Source of the DNA: Brassica napus
Taxonomy: Eukaryota; Streptophyta; Magnoliopsida; Brassicales; Brassicaceae
NCBI RefSeq assembly: GCF_020379485.1
Contig: NC_063446.1
Span: 11,455,597 to 11,519,596 of the forward strand
Direction of reading: 5' to 3'
DNA length: 64,000 bases
A program made the translations under genes and the position numbers. Positions 1 through 12,272 of the stretch are shown piece after piece. The stretch's first letter is position 1. The number at the start of each line of letters is the position of its first letter. Below the pieces are notes generated by a model. It searched no databases. It had not been told where the DNA came from and worked only from the letters and a program-made list of their open reading frames with translations.

Positions 1-1254
1 AGATTTATTCAATCATTTTTATTGGTCATCAAACTTTACAGATTTGATATATATATATATATATAAAATATGTGTATGTATGTGTTTATATATATGAAAT
101 GAAGGTTATTTACCTATTCTACAAAACAGTTTAAAAATTAAATCATATGATGTATAAAAATATATATGATACATAAAAATAATAGAAAATATTAAAGATT
201 TATTAAATATAGAATGTTTGATATTTTATTGATGAGTTAAACATGTTACTAAAAGATTAATAGAAATTTTAATTATTTTTAAATCTAAATATATATTAAA
301 ATATAAAAGTCATGATATTTCAAACAAAAAAGTTATAATTATTCAAAACATTTCATTCTAATATGTCAAATATTATATCAAAACAAATAAATGATATAGC
401 TAAATCTTAATATTTAAGTTTAACATTAAAATTACATGAATTTTATAGACAAATAATTGCGCGGTAAAACCTCTAGTAACCATAATTAGTACTCAGTTTG
501 TTTTTTTAAAGAGTGTCGCTTTACTATTTTTTCCTTGTTCCATTAAAAGTGTCGTATCATAATTTAAATATATTTTATACTTATTTTCTACAAAATATTA
601 ATTGTAAAATAAATTAATTTAATAAATAAATTTAATTTTATCGCAAATACAATTAATTAAACAGAAAATTAATAAAATATAAATTCATTTTTTTATAGAA
701 AGAATATAAATTCATTTCAATCAATGTGTGAAAAATGTCGAAGTGACACTTACCGTAAAACTGGAGGGAGTAATTTTTTGAACAACCATAAAGAATAATT
801 AAGTGGTACATAAATCAAGAAATAAATTAAGAAGATGACTGACAGTTTGACTCAGTGCATACAACACCAAATTTAATATGGCTTCGACATAAATTTGTTA
901 TTTAGTTTTACTCAATTTTATGAAACTCTTACAAAATAAATGAATTCCGCTACTGAAAGTTATTCTATACGATCTATATTATTAAAACTGAATCATCATA
1001 ATAATTACATTTTGTACCACCAACTTAATAATTATTACTTAATTAACAATAAATCATTTTTTGGATTATTCTCTAACCAAATTTACCATTTTATTATATT
1101 ACCATTATTCTATAATCGAAATATTCTCTAATTAATTTTTATAAATTTTTTTACTTTATAAATATTATTTTAATTAACTTAAATCATTTAACTTTTTAGA
1201 TATTATCTAACCAAACTTACTATTATTCGGTTATGTCTATAGTAAAATAGGTTA
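1..1254. other. AT-rich intergenic DNA
   Basis: Very AT-rich with an (AT) run near position 50-63. The short open frame around 940-1131 is compositional (Asn/Tyr/Ile-rich) and has no recognisable domain. I see no gene here. Confidence 0.6.
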
Positions 1255-1835
1255 AAAGATGAGGTTCTCTCTCTTCATCTTTTTCTCTCTAAAAAAGCCC
1301 TGGTTCGCGTCATCTCCTTCGGCTTCGGGGTCTCCACCGTCGCCGGAAGGGCTCTTCTCCCCTTTCTTTTTCTTCTTTGTCTCCTCCCTTCCTTCAATTC
1401 CTCTCCAACATGTCAAAGTTCTAGGGTAGCTTCCTTGTTTTCTTGATCTTGTTCTCCAGGGCCGGTGACGGATCTTCAAGGCAGTTGCTTTCTCCAGCGT
1501 GGTGACGAGTCTAGGACGACAAGGAATCGGTGGGTCGGCTTTTAGGATGGCAGAAAGTAGTTCGAGGTAGTTTTTCTCTGTTGGTTTGCTGCCAGAGGTG
1601 TTAGCGTGTGAGTCCATGTCCGGCTCTCTCATTTCAGATCTGCATGTTCGGGTCTGCCTCAGTGTGGAGTAGAGTGGTCGGAGTTCCCTCCTTCGCTGGG
1701 GTGTCTTGATAAGGAGGTTCCTTTGTTTCTCTACTCAAGCTTGCACCTCGGTGGTTGTTTGTCACGAGGGCGCGTTTTGGCTTGTCTATCCCGGCGGTGT
1801 CAGGAGATGTCAGTCGACGGTGCATGTAGGTTCTT
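1255..1835. repeat. GC-richer island, possible transposon fragment
   Basis: A block of about 580 bases whose composition is clearly less AT-rich than both flanks, with abrupt edges. The minus strand is open in two short frames (about 1252-1632 and 1634-1825), charged and low in complexity, with no domain I recognise. It could be the 5' part of a non-LTR element or another degenerate transposon, but no TIR, LTR, PBS or poly-A tail was found. The class assignment is inference. Confidence 0.3.
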
Positions 1836-2184
1836 GACCTAGCTATATTATTATTTCATTTCGTTTCGTATACAAAATATAAACTATAAATGTTTTATTA
1901 AAACATATAAAGTTATTTTCAAATATATGTTAAATAATTATATTATAAAGTTATAACATTAATGCAAAAGTTATTTTATAATAGAGTTGTTCTATTTAGA
2001 GGAAAATTCAGAAGAAAAAATAGGTTTGTGTTGTAAATGTTCTCAGAAGTCTAGAACTAAGATAATACATGTACCAATCATCTGTATTGTCATTCTATAT
2101 GTCAGAGTAGTCTCCAAGTGAGCATAAAAGGGCCCATTCTCTTTTTTTTCACCAAAAGAAAGCCCATTTTGACCCAAGTTATAA

Positions 2185-2668
2185 AACACACATGACACCG
2201 ACGGCATTAATTTCAGTGTTGTTTTAATCATTTTCAGAAATCATGACAATTTCTGAATTGGAAAGTGTATCTACATATAGGACTCAGATGAATGTAAAAT
2301 TTCAGTAGAAAAATCAATCATTATTCCTCACTTGAACTATGAGTATTTTAAGGCTCTCCTCGAGTTGTTCTATAGCAGGACCCCAGTCCAACAAACAAAC
2401 ATACTGGAGCGCTCTTTCTACTTGCTGGAAAACACACATGACACTGACGGCATTAATTTTAGTGTTGTTTTAATCATTTTCAGAAATCATGACAATTTAT
2501 GTATTCGAAAGTGTATCTACATATAGGACAGATAAATGTAAAATTTCAGTAGAAAAATCAATCATTATTCCTGACTTGAACTATGAGTATTTTAAGGCTC
2601 TCCTCTTCTATAGCAGGACCCCAGTCCAACAAACAAACATACTGGAGCGCTCTTTCTACTTGATGGAA
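2185..2668. repeat. Two-copy direct tandem duplication, ~246-bp period
   Basis: Copy 1 (about 2185-2430) and copy 2 (about 2431-2668) align almost base for base. Both begin ACACACATGACAC and end in CGCTCTTTCTACTTG. Copy 2 lacks about 7 bases (GAGTTGT-like) in the middle. Short open frames occur in both copies but are not recognised as a protein. Flanking DNA down to about 3,400 holds no recognisable gene. Confidence 0.8.
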
Positions 2669-3325
2669 AGTATGACACAAAAATGATCTATAAGAGATTT
2701 GCAGAGACTAATTCATGTCGTCTTTGAGTTTGTTCAACGTTCTTGACATTCTTGGGATGTCCACCATCCCTTCAGACAAAATCTTGATGGAATTCTGCGA
2801 CATGCTTTATAGTTTATAGTATTACATATGGAAGAATGAAAAAAATATATCATTTGTTGCATAATCCTGATATAAGTTTGCACAATACAAAGATCAAATT
2901 TAATTATCCTGCAAAGTTTTAGTTCTCCAATACAAAAAAGATAAATTCAATAAAGTTTTGAGATATGTGTGAGAATAATTACTTTTTTCAAATGAAAATC
3001 ATGTCAATTTTTTACAAATTATGTTATTTAAAAGACATTTTCAAAAATCATCACAATTTCAAGTAATTTAATTTCATGTTTTTATCTTAAAATATCGCAA
3101 GCAAAGGGAACAATCTAATTAAATACAATTTGACACAAGCGGCACTAGGTTCTAGAACGCTTTGATCATGTATGAATAGTTGAATACTGTACACATGAGA
3201 ACCAACGTACGACGACGAGAAACACAAAAAGTAATAGTAACATATATGTACGTTTCTTACAAAAAGTACTTTTTATTGGAAGTTATGGGGAAACATCACA
3301 AGCCTACAATTGCATAATATTCTGT

Positions 3326-3411
3326 GGTCAAATATTCAATCAAATCACCGCGTAATGTAACAATACCTTAATCTAAGCTGACCAACGCATAATCGAAAAC
3401 GTGTATATAAA
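3326..3411 (+). promoter_or_regulatory. NHL10-like promoter: W-box and TATA box
   Basis: TATATAAA at 3404-3411 lies 66 bases before the NHL10-like ATG, a normal TATA position for a short 5' leader. GGTCAA at 3326-3331 is the complement of a W-box (TTGACC), the WRKY site expected for a defence-induced NHL gene. Binding is inferred from the motif only. Confidence 0.5.
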
Positions 3412-3476
3412 GAGGACTTGCATTAACATCTTAGCATTATATTCCATCTATATTCAAAACTTCCACAAAATTCAAC

Positions 3477-4160
3477 ATGGCTGAACAACCTCTCAACGGT
3501 GCCTTCTACGGTCCATCAGTCCCGCCACCGGCCCCTAAAGGCTACTTTCGCCGACGTGGGCACAGCCGCGGTTGTTGTTGCTGCCTCCTCAGCTTCTTTG
3601 TAAAAGTCATCATAGCTCTTATTGTCATACTTGGCATAGCCGCTCTTATCTTCTGGCTCATCGTCCGTCCTCGGTCCATCAAGTTTCATGTGACCCAAGC
3701 AACCCTTTCCCGGTTTGAACACACTTCCCCCGACAACCTTTTAAGGTATAACCTATCCCTTACGGTCCCTGTCCGTAACCCTAACAAGAGGATAGGAGTT
3801 TACTACGACAGGATCGAAGCTCATGCATACTACGATGGAAAGCGGTTTAGTTCCACCAGGTTAACTCCGTTCTATCAAGGACACAAGAACACTACGGTTC
3901 TCAGACCAATGTTCCAAGGCCAAAACTTTGTTATCTTTAACGCCGGAGAGTCACGGACTTACAACGAGCAGACGATCGCTGGAGTTTACGATATAGAGAT
4001 CAAGTTTAGGCTTAGGGTTAGGTTCAAGCTTGGGGACTTGAAGACTCGGAGGATTAAGCCTAAGGTTAACTGCGACGATCTAAGGCTTCCTTTAAGTACC
4101 TTAAACGGAACTACAACCTTCTCTACCATTCTCCCTCTCAAGTGCGACTTCGATTTTTAA
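3477..4160 (+). CDS. NHL10: NDR1/HIN1-like protein 10 (LEA_2 membrane protein)
   Basis: Intronless gene, 227 residues, the usual length for this family. A Pro-rich cytosolic N-terminus (residues 1-25) is followed by a basic/Cys cluster (RGCCCC, 31-36), one transmembrane helix (about 37-63, ending WLIVRP), then the LEA_2 domain with the conserved VRNPNKRIG stretch and a C-terminus ending KCDFDF. It matches my memory of Arabidopsis NHL10/YLS9 (At2g35980) nearly residue for residue, so orthology is strong. NHL10 is a plasma-membrane protein induced by pathogens, flg22 and senescence and is used as an immune marker; its biochemical activity is not firmly established. The ATG is the first Met after a TATA box at 3404-3411 and opens MAEQPLNGAF, the family start. 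No defect is visible. The next gene downstream is LOG2-like, as in Arabidopsis. Confidence 0.95.
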   Translation: MAEQPLNGAFYGPSVPPPAPKGYFRRRGHSRGCCCCLLSFFVKVIIALIVILGIAALIFWLIVRPRSIKFHVTQATLSRFEHTSPDNLLRYNLSLTVPVRNPNKRIGVYYDRIEAHAYYDGKRFSSTRLTPFYQGHKNTTVLRPMFQGQNFVIFNAGESRTYNEQTIAGVYDIEIKFRLRVRFKLGDLKTRRIKPKVNCDDLRLPLSTLNGTTTFSTILPLKCDFDF

Positions 4161-7012
4161 GTCTTTGCGTTCATCATGTTCCATTAATCCATCATATATA
4201 TTCGTTCTTTTATTCATTATTGTTAGTTTTTCTATGCAACATTACGACATATCGTCTATATATAGAGTCTACTTTATACATTTATTCATCTTCCCTTGTT
4301 CAATGTTATATACATATAAAACATTATTTTCATAGTTAAAACTTAACTTGATCAAACATAGTATCGATTACCGGTTATGTTTATATAACTACCGAGTCTA
4401 TGATAGTTTTTTTTTAATTAACAAGTCTATGATAGTTTAAGTGATAGGTTTATGCGTTTTAAGAATTTCCACATTTTAAACATAAGATTACGTGACATTT
4501 TATGTTCAGTTTAAAAAAGGTATAGTAGAATATGCGGTGCTGTTTTAACTTATCTAACATTAATTGATTAATAATTTTGTAAATATTATTAATAAATGAT
4601 TCATTTATTTAGTCGTTTACCTTCGCTAGGAGAGACCTTCCTTTCATTCCCCAATCATATTTCCAGCTTTTAGTTGCTTTTTAACTGTAAGTCTATACCA
4701 CTCATCAATCAACAAAAATCTCTCACACTCACTGCCTCTGGTTTATACTACAAAAACTAAAGGGTCATCATTCAAATTTTAGAGAAATAAGAAGAAAACA
4801 ACAAAATAAGAGGGGAATGACAATCATTATTGAGGAAAAGCAAAGATATAAAATCTAAGTTATTCTCCAGAAGAAACAAAATATCAACAGAAAAGGTTGA
4901 ATTTCCATACTTACAATGTTACTCCAAGCTCAGTAGAAATAGTATCCAGCGCAAATTCGTGCTTTGTTACGGAGGACAGTTTCGAGGATAAAGAGTAAAT
5001 TACCAAGTGTGGTATATGGGATAGACCAAAAAGCCTTACAAAGAGAGACAGAAGAAAACATGAAGGCAAAGGCGTTTTGCACATGAACAGAAAAGAATTG
5101 AGGTGGTTACTTCAGGCACACCCAACCACAAACGCTTTTCTCTATAAATCCAACTGATTAAATTTGTTTCCCTATCAAAATTCTGCTTCCTCTAACACAA
5201 AAGAAAACCACTTGCATATATCAAACGCGGATACATATAACATGACCAGGTGGCAGATGTGATATAGATCATATTCGCAAGATAAAAAAAAATAAACTCG
5301 ACCCTTTTCACCAACCACCAACCAACTTGCTAAGGTTTTGTTTACGCATATTTCATTTTTTTTTTTTTTTGAAAATTAGAGCGTTATGCATGGAACCCGT
5401 CACAATAACAAGGCAATAACCTAAAAAAATATTTTGGTAGACTATACAACAACTTACAAAGTGTTTGCTTGTCTCAAGTTACGCTGAAACTGGTTCCAAA
5501 TCTTCAATGAGTTTCAAGTACGTTTGTGTGTGTTTGTGCAAGTCTTTTCCGAGTGGTTGCGTTCAAAACAAATCCCTTTTCCGTAAATTTCATGGGAGCT
5601 CAAAAAGTTGTTTTAAGAAAAGCCACGACCGTTTCTATTTATCAAAGTAAATCACATATATTACAAAAGTAACCACCACAGAGAGAACAAATAGAATAGC
5701 TGATGAATAATACTCCACTGACGGCCTAACTTTTAAGAAGCAAAGATATACAAAGATTAAAGTTATCCTAATTTTGACATGACATCCTTCTTAATCTAAA
5801 AGCAAAGGTAGTAGAATCACGTAAAACACGATACTCAACGAACTCACACAACCTTTTTTTTTTTGGAACGTTTTTTTTTTGGAACGAACTAACTCACACA
5901 ACCTATAAAGCTGGATTCCGCTTAACTTAAAATAATAATGGGGTTTTTAATCTAAAAGTATACCCGTTACCTATCTGAATAGCAAAGGGTGCTATATCAA
6001 ATGTCTGCTATATAATCTAAACAAATTGTTAAGAGCTCACAATAAGCTAAAGTTAAATGTGCCAGCTATGTTATTAGAGACTATTGAGATAATCATAATA
6101 TCTAGAGTATGAGATCTGACCAAATCTTTTGATTATACTAATTTGAATAGAAGTCTTCGATCTTAATTGTGTATAGCATAAAACACTGATTTGTCAAAGC
6201 TGGAGCACGATCATGAAGTGTTGATATTCGGATATCGAGATTTATTCTATTACAAATAAATTTTACTTCTTTTTTGTGGACAAATAAATTTTACTTTTAG
6301 TATATCCATTGTGTGTATGTGTGTGATCAACTTGTTATACTTATTAATGAAAAGTGATAAAGTGTCGTTTCGGCACACGGATTAAAGAAACAATTAATTT
6401 TGTACATTTCCTATAAAAAAAACACTATTACCTATACACCTAACCATATTTCAACCAATAGAAAAATAAATTTTGCATAAAATTAATAAATTTTGCGTTG
6501 AAAATCGAAAACAACACTTATTTTGTAACGAAAAAAATTCTCTAAAACGATACTTAATATGAAACGGAGGGAGTATTGTTTTAGATTAATATTCAAATAC
6601 CATAGTTTCTAAAAATGAAAATTTATATATATATGATTAGATATAACAAAAAAAATTACATATTCGGTTCAGTTTGATCTTGGATCGATCCGGTTTGAGT
6701 TTATTATATAAAATACACTCAATTTAGAGTTGAGATAAAGACACAAAAAATTCTAAAGACATTTTCATTGGAGAGTTCTTAGAAAGTCTTTTAAAGTAAT
6801 TTTTTCAAAAGAAAGTCTTTTAAACTAATATAAAACAATAATAAAGTAAGACAGACAATGCAAATATGGAAGAAAGAGCTAAGATCATCCATTTTTCACA
6901 TTTTGAGTAGTGCACCCATTTTCTAAAAAACAAATTCAATTACATAATTTAATTACTTTTAAATATTAATAAAATAATTATAATAAACTTATTTTGAAAA
7001 ATTTATTGATGC
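4161..7012. other. Intergenic DNA without recognisable gene
   Basis: AT-rich spacer containing a local micro-duplication (poly-T followed by GGAACG repeated around 5854-5886). The open frame at 5465-5650 has a Cys-rich stretch that superficially recalls a LOG N-terminus but does not continue as one (see rejected items). Confidence 0.5.
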
Positions 7013-7015
7013 TAA

Positions 7016-7144
7016 GAGCATTTTCAACGGGGGATTCTACCCATTGGAATCCTAAACTATGTACGTATATGTATATATAATATATACATAGATATATATG
7101 CGTGTTTAGGATTCCAATGGGTAGAACCCCCATTAGAGATGCTC
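7016..7144. mobile_element. Tourist-like (PIF/Harbinger) MITE, 129 bp hairpin
   Basis: The two halves form a long inverted repeat: GAGCATTTTCAACGGGGG on the left, and CCCCCATTAGAGATGCTC on the right, with ATTCCAATGGGTAGA/TCTACCCATTGGAAT inside. It is flanked on both sides by TAA (7013-7015 and 7145-7147), the target duplication expected for PIF/Harbinger MITEs. No coding capacity. Confidence 0.88.
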
Positions 7145-7580
7145 TAATACTTTGAGAACATTCGCCGGTAACATCTCTCTAAAGAGTATCTACCATATGT
7201 AATATTAATTAATTTTAGATTTGTTAATAAATTTTAAAATAAAAAGTTGAGCTAATAGAAAAAAGGCAAATGAGTGAAAAGTTTATCAGTTTTTTTGTTG
7301 ATTCTTTGAAACAGGAGACGTTCCTTACGCTTTTTGATTTTCTCTCTCCATTTTTTTTAATATTTAAATCTTAAAAGAGATGGTAAAAACAATTAACATA
7401 ATCTTGGAGACTGCTTTAACATGTGTTCTTTATTCAATTAGCTGTTTTAAAATAATTTACAATTAATTTACATTTTTCCTTTGACAAACTTTTAACAGTT
7501 TCTCACTAAATGAAAATGCTCTAAATTGGCCTCTTCTTTTATATATTTATTTTTGTCACGATCCAATTGTGAATAATTAA

Positions 7581-7838
7581 GAGCATCATTATCGTACAAA
7601 TCCTTAATGGATTTTTTATTTTATTTTATTTTTTAGTTTTTTTTTGTTTTTGTCTGATTAAAAAAAAATTAAAAAGAATCAATCGCGGATCGCCACGTGT
7701 CAGTAGGGTCCGCGAACAGTTGAAAAAATCCATCGAAAACGTCTTTTATTTGACGACTTAGGCATACGGTTTTTGTTATTTTGTGGATTTTTTTTGTATT
7801 TTTTGGTTAAGAGATCTTCTTTTGGGATAAAGATGCTC
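7581..7838. mobile_element. Second Tourist-like MITE, ~258 bp
   Basis: Left end GAGCATCATTATC and right end GATAAAGATGCTC are inverted copies. Left flank is TAA; right flank is TCA, so one target copy may have mutated. The interior contains CCACGTGTCA, a motif also near the ends of the Harbinger-like blocks at 12.4 and 51.6 kb. Non-coding. Confidence 0.65.
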
Positions 7839-9518
7839 TCATAGTGACAGTACTATCTCCATTACAAAGTTGCTACAGGTAAGAAAGCAATATTAAATAT
7901 ATGAGATTTGGTGACTAATAAGAAGTAACATATCTGATACGCAGAGTGACCAGTTCTCCGAAATCGAATCCTGGATTTTTGTAAGGTGGACACTTGTCTG
8001 ATTACCGTGTGAGTCGAGTCAAACTGCGATCTTTGCGTCACAATTTTATTAGTATAATAATTACTTTAGCATTTTAAATAGATAGATTTAAAGGTTATGA
8101 AAATGATTACTGGTTTTTTGGAATCTCGAACTTGCTTATGGACATGGTGAACCGAAGATACATAGAAAACACGTACATTTACGATAGCTTGGAGCTGCAC
8201 ACCAGAACCTCTATTAATTAATAATGTTATAACTTTAAAATTTTATTAATTTATAGATATTAATTTATAAAAATTTTCTTATTTAGATATCCTATTTTAA
8301 GATATATTTATTATAAGGTAAGAAAAGTATTTGATTTTAGTGTATAGATATTAATTGTTATTTTATGAAATTTGACATTTATATTAATTTTATTATATTA
8401 TTTGGTGTATATAATATATATTGCATAGAACTTAAATTTGGTTTTAGATATAATATTACTAAATCTCATCAAAAATATAGTAAGTGTTAAGAAAATATAA
8501 AAATAATTCCATTGAGAATATAAAACAAACAATATAGTAATAGGTTATTACTTATATAAAATATGTATGTATATAAATTATTAATTTACAATTTTAATGG
8601 GACAATATATTTACATAGAATTTTAAAAAAGTTTATTATCTTATTATTTTATTGATTTGCGTCAAATTTTGAACCAGTCCAAATTGAGACCTGTAAAATT
8701 TAGTAATTTATACAGATTATTAATTTATCGAGTATTAATTTATATAGGTTCTACTGTATATGATTTTTGATATTAAAGTTATTAGTGCTCGCAAAAAAAC
8801 AAAAATAGGGGATGTTAATAAAAGGAAAAACTATAAACTTTAGTTAAAACATGTAAAAGATAAGAAAAATGTGGGTTAGTGAACTTCTCTCATTCTAAGT
8901 TCCACTGATGTTTTGATAAAACATGAATGATCAATTGTTTCGACCTTCAAAGAATAAACTCTTCTGTTTTTTCAAAAAAAAAAAGAATAAACTCTTCTGT
9001 TCAAAAAAAAATAAAATAATGATATTACGATAACAGATTTCTGTTTTTGCTATATATATTTCGTTGAATGCTAAGTCTGTTGTCTATTTCTGCAATTGCC
9101 AAACAAAAATTCTAGTATTAATTGTCAAGTAGTCGTGAATAATTTGTATGGGAAAATAAGTATAGTATCATTATGTAGTTTTATCACCGTGTTTAGGTTG
9201 AAGTTCACTTCCATGGCTAGCAAAACTCCACCATGCTTGGTGTTTTGTTGAAAAGATAGTATACCACTTTGCATTAATAAAGTCATTTAGACTTTTAGAG
9301 TCTGAGTGACAGTATGCAGAACAACTGTGGTGCGGTTCAAATAGCAATAAAAACATATAAATGCATAAGTATATGTCAAAAAAATTTGTTACTACTAATT
9401 ACGATGAGGTGAAGTGCAGTTTGTAAACATTTGAAGCCTTAAAATTTATTTGATAGAAGTATACCTATTTTAGTCGTTAATAAGTAATAACAGATAAATG
9501 TAAACGTAAATGTGATAG
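7839..9518. other. Intergenic DNA upstream of LOG2-like exons
   Basis: AT-rich. I searched this stretch by eye for the missing first exon of the LOG-like gene (a CVFCGSS-type coding segment followed by a GT donor) and found none. A near-duplicate of about 20 bases (AGAATAAACTCTTCTGTT) occurs at about 8950 and 8983. Confidence 0.5.
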
Positions 9519-11315
9519 GTGGAGAGAAACATCGATTTGGTGTATGGAGGAGGAAGCGTGGGGCTAATGGGTCTCATATCTCAGGCTGTTCATGATGGTG
9601 GTCGACATGTTCTTGGGTATCTATCTATCTCTGTCTCTTTCTAAATTTTAATTATTATATAAAAAAAACTAGAGGTTTTGGTTTATCTATGCATTCAAAG
9701 TGACACTACATCATTCTATTTTTTTCTTCCCATGTTCTTGTCCTGCCTATCAAAAGGGTAACATTATCATAAATAGCAACTCGACTGCTTCAAGACAAAT
9801 TCTTAAAATTGATATGATAATAATTTTATTGGAACATATTTGCAAACAGTACTCTGGATTCGCGTTTATATTTGCCTATCTTTAGGCGAAATCTAAGGGC
9901 AAAGGGGAACATGTAGATGTCTTTAGTTCTACTTAAACATATTGACTATAATTTAACTTTAATGTTTCAAAGAAGTGTAAACCTTAAACCGAAAGAACGT
10001 TAAAAGAAAAAAAAGGATAGGAATCTTTAACCAAGTTAGGTGACTAACCGAAATTAGTGATTTGATATTTGTGATAAATATTGACATCTTATGTTGCATT
10101 ATGCAGAATCATTCCAAAGTCTCTAGCACCAAGAGAGGTATTTACTAATTAATCTACTACATAAAGTTTATGGTCACTGTAAAAAAATTATATGTTTTTT
10201 TCTTTTTTCTGTCATCCAAACGAGTTTTTAATATAAAAAAATATGTGAAGCACAATATAATTATAATGGCTGTGGTGAAATTATATGTTATAGATAACCG
10301 GTGATTCAATTGGAGAAGTTATAACGGTATCGACTATGCATCAAAGGAAGACTGAAATGGGTCGCCAAGCGGATGCCTTCATCGCACTTCCTGGTTTGGC
10401 TTTCTTCTTTTTTTTTAAAAAAAATTTATATATTGATAAATGATGTGTATATTATCAACAATCATTGAAGGTTAAAAATGTGTGGTGTTATTTGACAAAC
10501 AAAATATAGGGGGATATGGAACATTTGAAGAGTTGTTGGAAGTCATCACCTGGTCTCAACTTGGGATCCACACTAAACCAGTAAGTAAATGCGTTTATAT
10601 ATAAAGTATAAGTATATCCAATGAATTTTGGCCCGGACTCTGTTATCTGACAAAACATATACTGTATAAAACTAAAAAAAGTAGAGATGTTTGTTATGTA
10701 CAAATTATAAGTACATCCAATGTGTCATGTGTGGAAATAGAATCTAAGCATATGGGTTCAAGTCACAGTCACATGGAATAATGTTTCAACTAAGGTTATA
10801 ATTAAAGAGTACCCACCCCCAATCATATCCTACGTGCTAAATACTAATGTATATAAATTAATTGACAAAATGTAAACATATCATACATCCACGAAGAGGC
10901 ATTTATACAATGTAAAAGAATGGGAAAACTTCGACTAATATACATTAAATTAATATAATTATATAAATAATATGAAGTTGCAAAAATGCAGGTGGGACTA
11001 CTGAATGTGGATGGATTCTACGATTCACTATTGACGTTTATAGATAAGGCAGTGGATGAAGGCTTTGTCTCCTCCACCGCCCGCCGTATCATCGTCTCGG
11101 CCCGGACTGCTCCTCAGTTGCTCCAACTTCTTGAGGTTTACTTTTGTTTCTTTCATTAACAATTTAAAAGTGTGGATCCAAAAAGAGGATTACTAAATTA
11201 GTTGAATTTATGTTTGTGATTGTATGAGTATGTTCCCAAGCACGACGACTTTGTGTCCAAAATGGTGTGGGACGATATTTCGGACGCTGCCACATCTGAA
11301 GGCGACTCGTGTTAG
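9519..11315 (+). CDS. LOG2: LOG2-like cytokinin riboside 5'-monophosphate phosphoribohydrolase, first exon not found
   Basis: Six canonical exons join in one frame without stops: 9519-9616, 10107-10137, 10294-10393, 10510-10580, 10992-11135, 11229-11315 (176 residues). LOG enzymes release free-base cytokinins from cytokinin riboside monophosphates in the cytosol. Visible are [36 protein letters not shown], the family signature PGGYGTFEE (nucleotide/catalytic loop) and [23 protein letters not shown] proteins are usually about 215 residues; the missing 35-40 N-terminal residues should include the CVFCGSS nucleotide-binding strand. No such exon is visible in the 5.3 kb back to NHL10, so the gene is either 5'-truncated and probably inactive, or has a distant or diverged exon 1. 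The only nearby upstream ATG (about 9510) is followed at once by a stop. Position next to NHL10 supports LOG2 (At2g35990). Confidence 0.85.
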
Positions 11316-12272
11316 ATTTGTGCTTACGTATTTTAGTTTATTATCGTTTCTTGAATCTCGTTTTTTCACTGGCCGCTATTTAAAATATTGATTCGTAAGA
11401 AAAAAAAATATATATATATATAGATTCGTGTATTAATGTATTTATATCATTGTCGTGTTGCAATATTTTTTTTAACACTAGTTAATTATATTATCATCAT
11501 TAGTCAGTGTTCGAACTTAGAACATGCAACTCAAATCATAACTACTTACACCATTTCTACTATCTAATCTTTAAAAAAATTGGTTTTAAAAATTATTTTA
11601 TCTGATCGGCCCTGAAACAAATGTTTGATGGGCTTGTATCCAGGCCTGACCCTGGTTCAGTTCCTCCATTATTGGTTGTTTCATGCCTTTTAACTGAAAA
11701 CCATCGTTAACCAAAAACTAATCAGTTTACCAAAAAAAAAAAAAAAATCTATGGCCCAATACAATTATCAAACCAAATTAGCCGGTGTTGATGTCGAAAA
11801 ACCGAATTTAAAGTAACTATTTTGGTTGTGACATTAGGATTAGTCAATTGAGCATCTTCATATGACCGATTCAATTTAGCAGTTAAAAAAAAAATATTGT
11901 ATAGTCCAATCTAAATTATTGGAAATTTTATCATTTTTACTTTTAGAAAGCTTCTTCCTGTATTTTAAAAAACAAATGATACTAAATAAAAGAAATAGTA
12001 ATATGAACAAAAGTTTCTGTAAAAATACTCAAACTAAATTTTGTTAAACTTTTTAATACCTAACTTTTTTGCTATACAGTTTAATATATTAATTAACTAA
12101 TTAAAGCTAGACAGCATGTGAAGGGCTTCTCGTTCTATTGTTTGGGCTCTTCGAAGCCCACTGGCCTATTTCTCTGAATTTGCAAAGTGGTCAAAGCTTA
12201 TTTAGTTAATTTTATTCCTAATCAAAATAAACCGGCAAATTTCTAAACTGAACCGGATCAATTCAGATACGA
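11316..12272. other. Intergenic DNA without recognisable gene
   Basis: AT-rich spacer between the LOG2-like gene and the Harbinger element, with several A runs (for example near 11730-11746). Nothing further recognised. Confidence 0.5.

Noticed and set aside
5465..5650. Open frame with FKYVCVCLCKSFPSG, superficially like the LOG N-terminus (FKRVCVFCGSSSG)
   Set aside because: Similarity ends after about 15 residues, the helix that should follow is absent, there is no matching splice donor, and it lies 3.9 kb from the next LOG exon.
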